NCBI GenBank assembly: GCA_045538075.1 | Contig: JAZSQT010000140.1 | Location: forward strand, 1-16,170 | From: JAZSQT01 sp045538075 | GTDB lineage: Bacteria > Chrysiogenota > Deferribacteres > Deferribacterales > Mucispirillaceae | Direction of reading: 5' to 3' | Length of the DNA: 16,170 nt | Shown: in pieces, positions 15,701 to 16,170 of the stretch | How positions within the stretch are numbered: the first letter of the stretch is position 1 | How the letters are laid out: each line of letters begins with the position of its first letter | Notes under the pieces: model-generated | What the model was told of the DNA's origin: nothing | Seen by the model: the letters and a program-made list of their open reading frames with translations, nothing else | Database searches by the model: none | Translations under genes and position numbers: made by a program

Positions 15701-15718
15701 CCTTCTACTAACTTTCAA
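12710..15718 (-). CDS. fdnG: Formate dehydrogenase alpha subunit, TAT-exported, cysteine type
   Basis: The catalytic subunit oxidising formate to CO2 at a Mo- or W-bis-MGD centre. The 1002 residues begin with a TAT signal (SRRSFLK, 4-10, then a hydrophobic alanine-rich stretch), so it acts in the periplasm. C50, C53, C57 and C86 bind one 4Fe-4S cluster. C193 in HQARLCHSSTV stands where E. coli FdnG has selenocysteine; H194 and the following GRGAMTN match the active site. The C-terminal cofactor domain (about 860-1002) has the TSSITEHWCGG and MPYNWG motifs of the FDH-N/O group. No in-frame stop interrupts it. The start is TTG, chosen for the strong AAGGAGGT six bases upstream and because it gives a complete TAT signal. 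First gene of the operon; fdhA is an alternative name. Confidence 0.95.
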   Translation of the reverse strand: MKVSRRSFLKTTAAAGAGLSVGSLGFSMQEAEAAVKTFKLDGAREYTSICTFCACGCGMVCHVNKDGKLINLEGDPDHIVNEGGLCSKGASMSVIPNSEERVKTPLYRAPGSDSWQQISWDEAIEKVAKAIKKQRDENWIATESENGKTYAVNRTEAISFLGGAQVHNEECYLMAKMSRLFGTVFLEHQARLCHSSTVPALSGSFGRGAMTNSWNDLKNAKCILIEGSNAAENHPMSMKWIMRAKDQGATVIHVDPRFTRTSKAADIFAQIRPGTDIAFLGSIINYIIENKLYDEDFLLNHTNALYLINSDFAFNDGLFSGYDEASQKYDTTSWGYVLDERGKPKKAASLDDPNCVLSLLKTHYSRYTMEVASGITGIPVEKIKLIADTYINNRPGTIMYALGMTQHTVGVQNIRCYGVLQLLLGNMGKPGTGVNALRGEPNVQGSTDFALLFHYLPGYLSAPNHKQQTLEDWNSGSGSFRTKFLINLMKSWFGENATAENDYCYGLLPKMKAGNNHSIYRIFETAVEGKMKLLYVMGQNPLVTSPNLNLVHAGLCKLDTLIVADPFMTETASFWEKPGTDPKSVNTEVIFLPTASFLEKDGTLANSARMIQWRYDGIKPIGESKPDLKIIDLIFNKVRELYTAEPNDNAKAIMAAKWSYPQENMSEEVLKEINGYNIKTGKLLNGIGEIKDDGTTSTGCWVYAGVFKDGVNLSKRRDNKTDPSGLGIFPNYSWTWPGNIRILYNRASCDKNGRPYDENNKLVWWDDVAKRWTGVDVPDVPAATDGPTTANGQKPFRMSAEGVGRLFLAKYQDKEDSGRARDTSAVNADGPMPEFYEPVESPTENVLHPEVQINPCLRYPRIAEMQPIGDRNKFPYVLCTSSITEHWCGGVYTRNVPWLNELVKETYIEMPHKLAQKLGVKDGEWVKVSSARGEIQVKTMVTDRIQTLNINGEEVTVVWMPYNWGFKGLSTAASTNLLTIDAGDPNTWIQETKACLVNVEKA

Positions 15719-15774
15719 ATCCGCACCTCCTTAAGGTTGCAGGGGTTCAAATCCCCTATCGCTATTTAGCGATA
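15719..15774 (-). promoter_or_regulatory. Structured leader of the formate dehydrogenase operon
   Basis: Reading the minus strand there is first an 8-bp hairpin TATCGCTA-aa-TAGCGATA (15774-15757). Next comes a 5-bp GC-rich hairpin AGGGG-atttgaa-CCCCT (15757-15741), then AACCTTAAGGAGGT, where the ribosome site AAGGAGGT (15732-15725) can pair with the preceding ACCT. The TTG start follows six bases later. Such stacking suggests control of translation initiation. The second hairpin is a perfect tRNA T-arm when read on the plus strand. Confidence 0.55.
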
Positions 15775-15926
15775 TATATTATGTAACTTTTATTATTTTA
15801 TAAATAAGCTCCACTAACTATTTTGCAATTAAGGATAAAAAAACAAGAAATTCTAACTCTGTAAAGAATGTTATCATAGAATATTAATATAAATCAATAA
15901 AAAAAAGTAACCATAAAAGGCAAAAT

Positions 15927-15947
15927 CAACTGTAAATATAACAGTTG
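15927..15947. promoter_or_regulatory. Inverted repeat, operator candidate upstream of fdh
   Basis: An exact 7-bp dyad CAACTGT / ACAGTTG with a seven-base AT spacer, about 210 bases upstream of the alpha-subunit start. A regulator binding site is inferred from symmetry only. Confidence 0.4.
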
Positions 15948-16148
15948 TATATATTTAAATTTATTCAAGTATATCAATATGTTACATAAAATATACTGCT
16001 TTAAGAAAAATCGTAAAAATAATTTTAAAAACAAAAACATAACAATGTTTTATTTATGCTAATTAATTTATTTTATTTACAAAATTTATATACATCGTTA
16101 TAAAAATACCTAAAATATCTTTTTTAATAAAAATACTTATATACCAAT

Positions 16149-16169
16149 ATGTTATAAATCATATAACAT
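16149..16169. promoter_or_regulatory. Inverted repeat, operator candidate at the window edge
   Basis: An exact dyad ATGTTAT / ATAACAT with a seven-base spacer. The GTTATA...TATAAC core loosely resembles the ModE molybdate-repressor operator, which would suit a Mo/W enzyme operon, but base composition makes chance similarity likely. What lies beyond the window edge is unknown, so it may serve a neighbouring gene. Confidence 0.35.
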
Positions 16170-16170
16170 T

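Larger units (their letters stand above)
15775..16170. other. AT-rich region upstream of the formate dehydrogenase operon
   Basis: No gene is seen in these roughly 400 bases, which should hold the fdh promoter; I cannot fix -35 and -10 boxes. Visible elements are CAACTGT-N7-ACAGTTG (15927-15947), TATCAATATGTTACAT (15972-15987), the hairpin AAAACAT-aaca-ATGTTTT (16034-16051), CAATATGTTATA (16145-16156) and ATGTTAT-N7-ATAACAT (16149-16169). The density of dyads is consistent with binding of one or more dimeric regulators. Confidence 0.5.

Noticed and set aside
15640..15765. A complete tRNA (for example selenocysteine tRNA, as TTTCAAA occurs in the right area upstream of the T-arm)
   Set aside because: No paired anticodon stem flanks TTTCAAA, no D-arm and no 5' acceptor strand complementary to ATCGCTA are present upstream, and the area is the coding start of fdnG.
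15741..15815. Circularly permuted tRNA or tmRNA, from ATCGCTA-TT-TAGCGAT after the T-arm
   Set aside because: The sequence after TAGCGAT has no D-loop GG, no anticodon arm and no tmRNA tag-like segment; the match is limited to the acceptor-like hairpin.

Overview
The window is an AT-rich bacterial chromosome segment from a Gram-negative anaerobe or microaerobe that respires. The evidence is a lipoprotein with a lipobox, a twin-arginine-exported formate dehydrogenase, a membrane-anchored multihaem cytochrome c and an F-type ATP synthase with a split F0 operon. The gene set and base composition would fit a Deferribacteres-like (Mucispirillum-like) genome. That placement is inference from general resemblance, not shown by a marker gene.

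Layout. Bases 1-499 hold dispersed repeats and the hemL upstream region. Bases 500-3433 (+) are a tight operon: hemL, atpZ, atpI, atpB and atpE, closed by a strong terminator. Bases 3514-4689 (+) encode an eight-CXXCH membrane-anchored cytochrome c with its own terminator. Bases 4690-5815 carry no gene. They are a composite of 200-bp direct repeats, hairpins and a 110-bp palindromic element whose inverted near-identical copy lies at 1-107, so the hemL-atp-cytochrome block sits between inverted repeats. From 5816 onward all genes are on the minus strand: an AcfC/ModA-like periplasmic binding protein (5872-6639), a cysteine-containing lipoprotein of unknown function (6808-8049), an IclR-family regulator (8103-8900) and a formate dehydrogenase operon read from about 15718 down to 9250.

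The formate dehydrogenase operon has the order alpha subunit (TAT signal, cysteine in place of selenocysteine), fdhE, a cysteine desulfurase-like PLP enzyme, beta subunit (four 4Fe-4S clusters), gamma subunit (cytochrome b). Formate would be oxidised in the periplasm and electrons passed through FdhB and the cytochrome b to quinone. FdhE and the desulfurase would serve maturation, the latter plausibly by supplying sulfur for the Mo/W cofactor. The octahaem cytochrome could take electrons from quinol, and the ATP synthase uses the resulting gradient.

Most notable are the desulfurase inside the fdh operon; the fdh leader, with a TTG start, two hairpins and a perfect tRNA T-arm-like sequence on the opposite strand; a 16-bp sequence shared by the iclR and fdh upstream regions; a candidate iclR promoter with an overlapping palindromic operator; and repeat hairpins whose stems vary in sequence but keep pairing. 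I see no phage, transposase, CRISPR array or defence system, and no clear novel multi-gene system.
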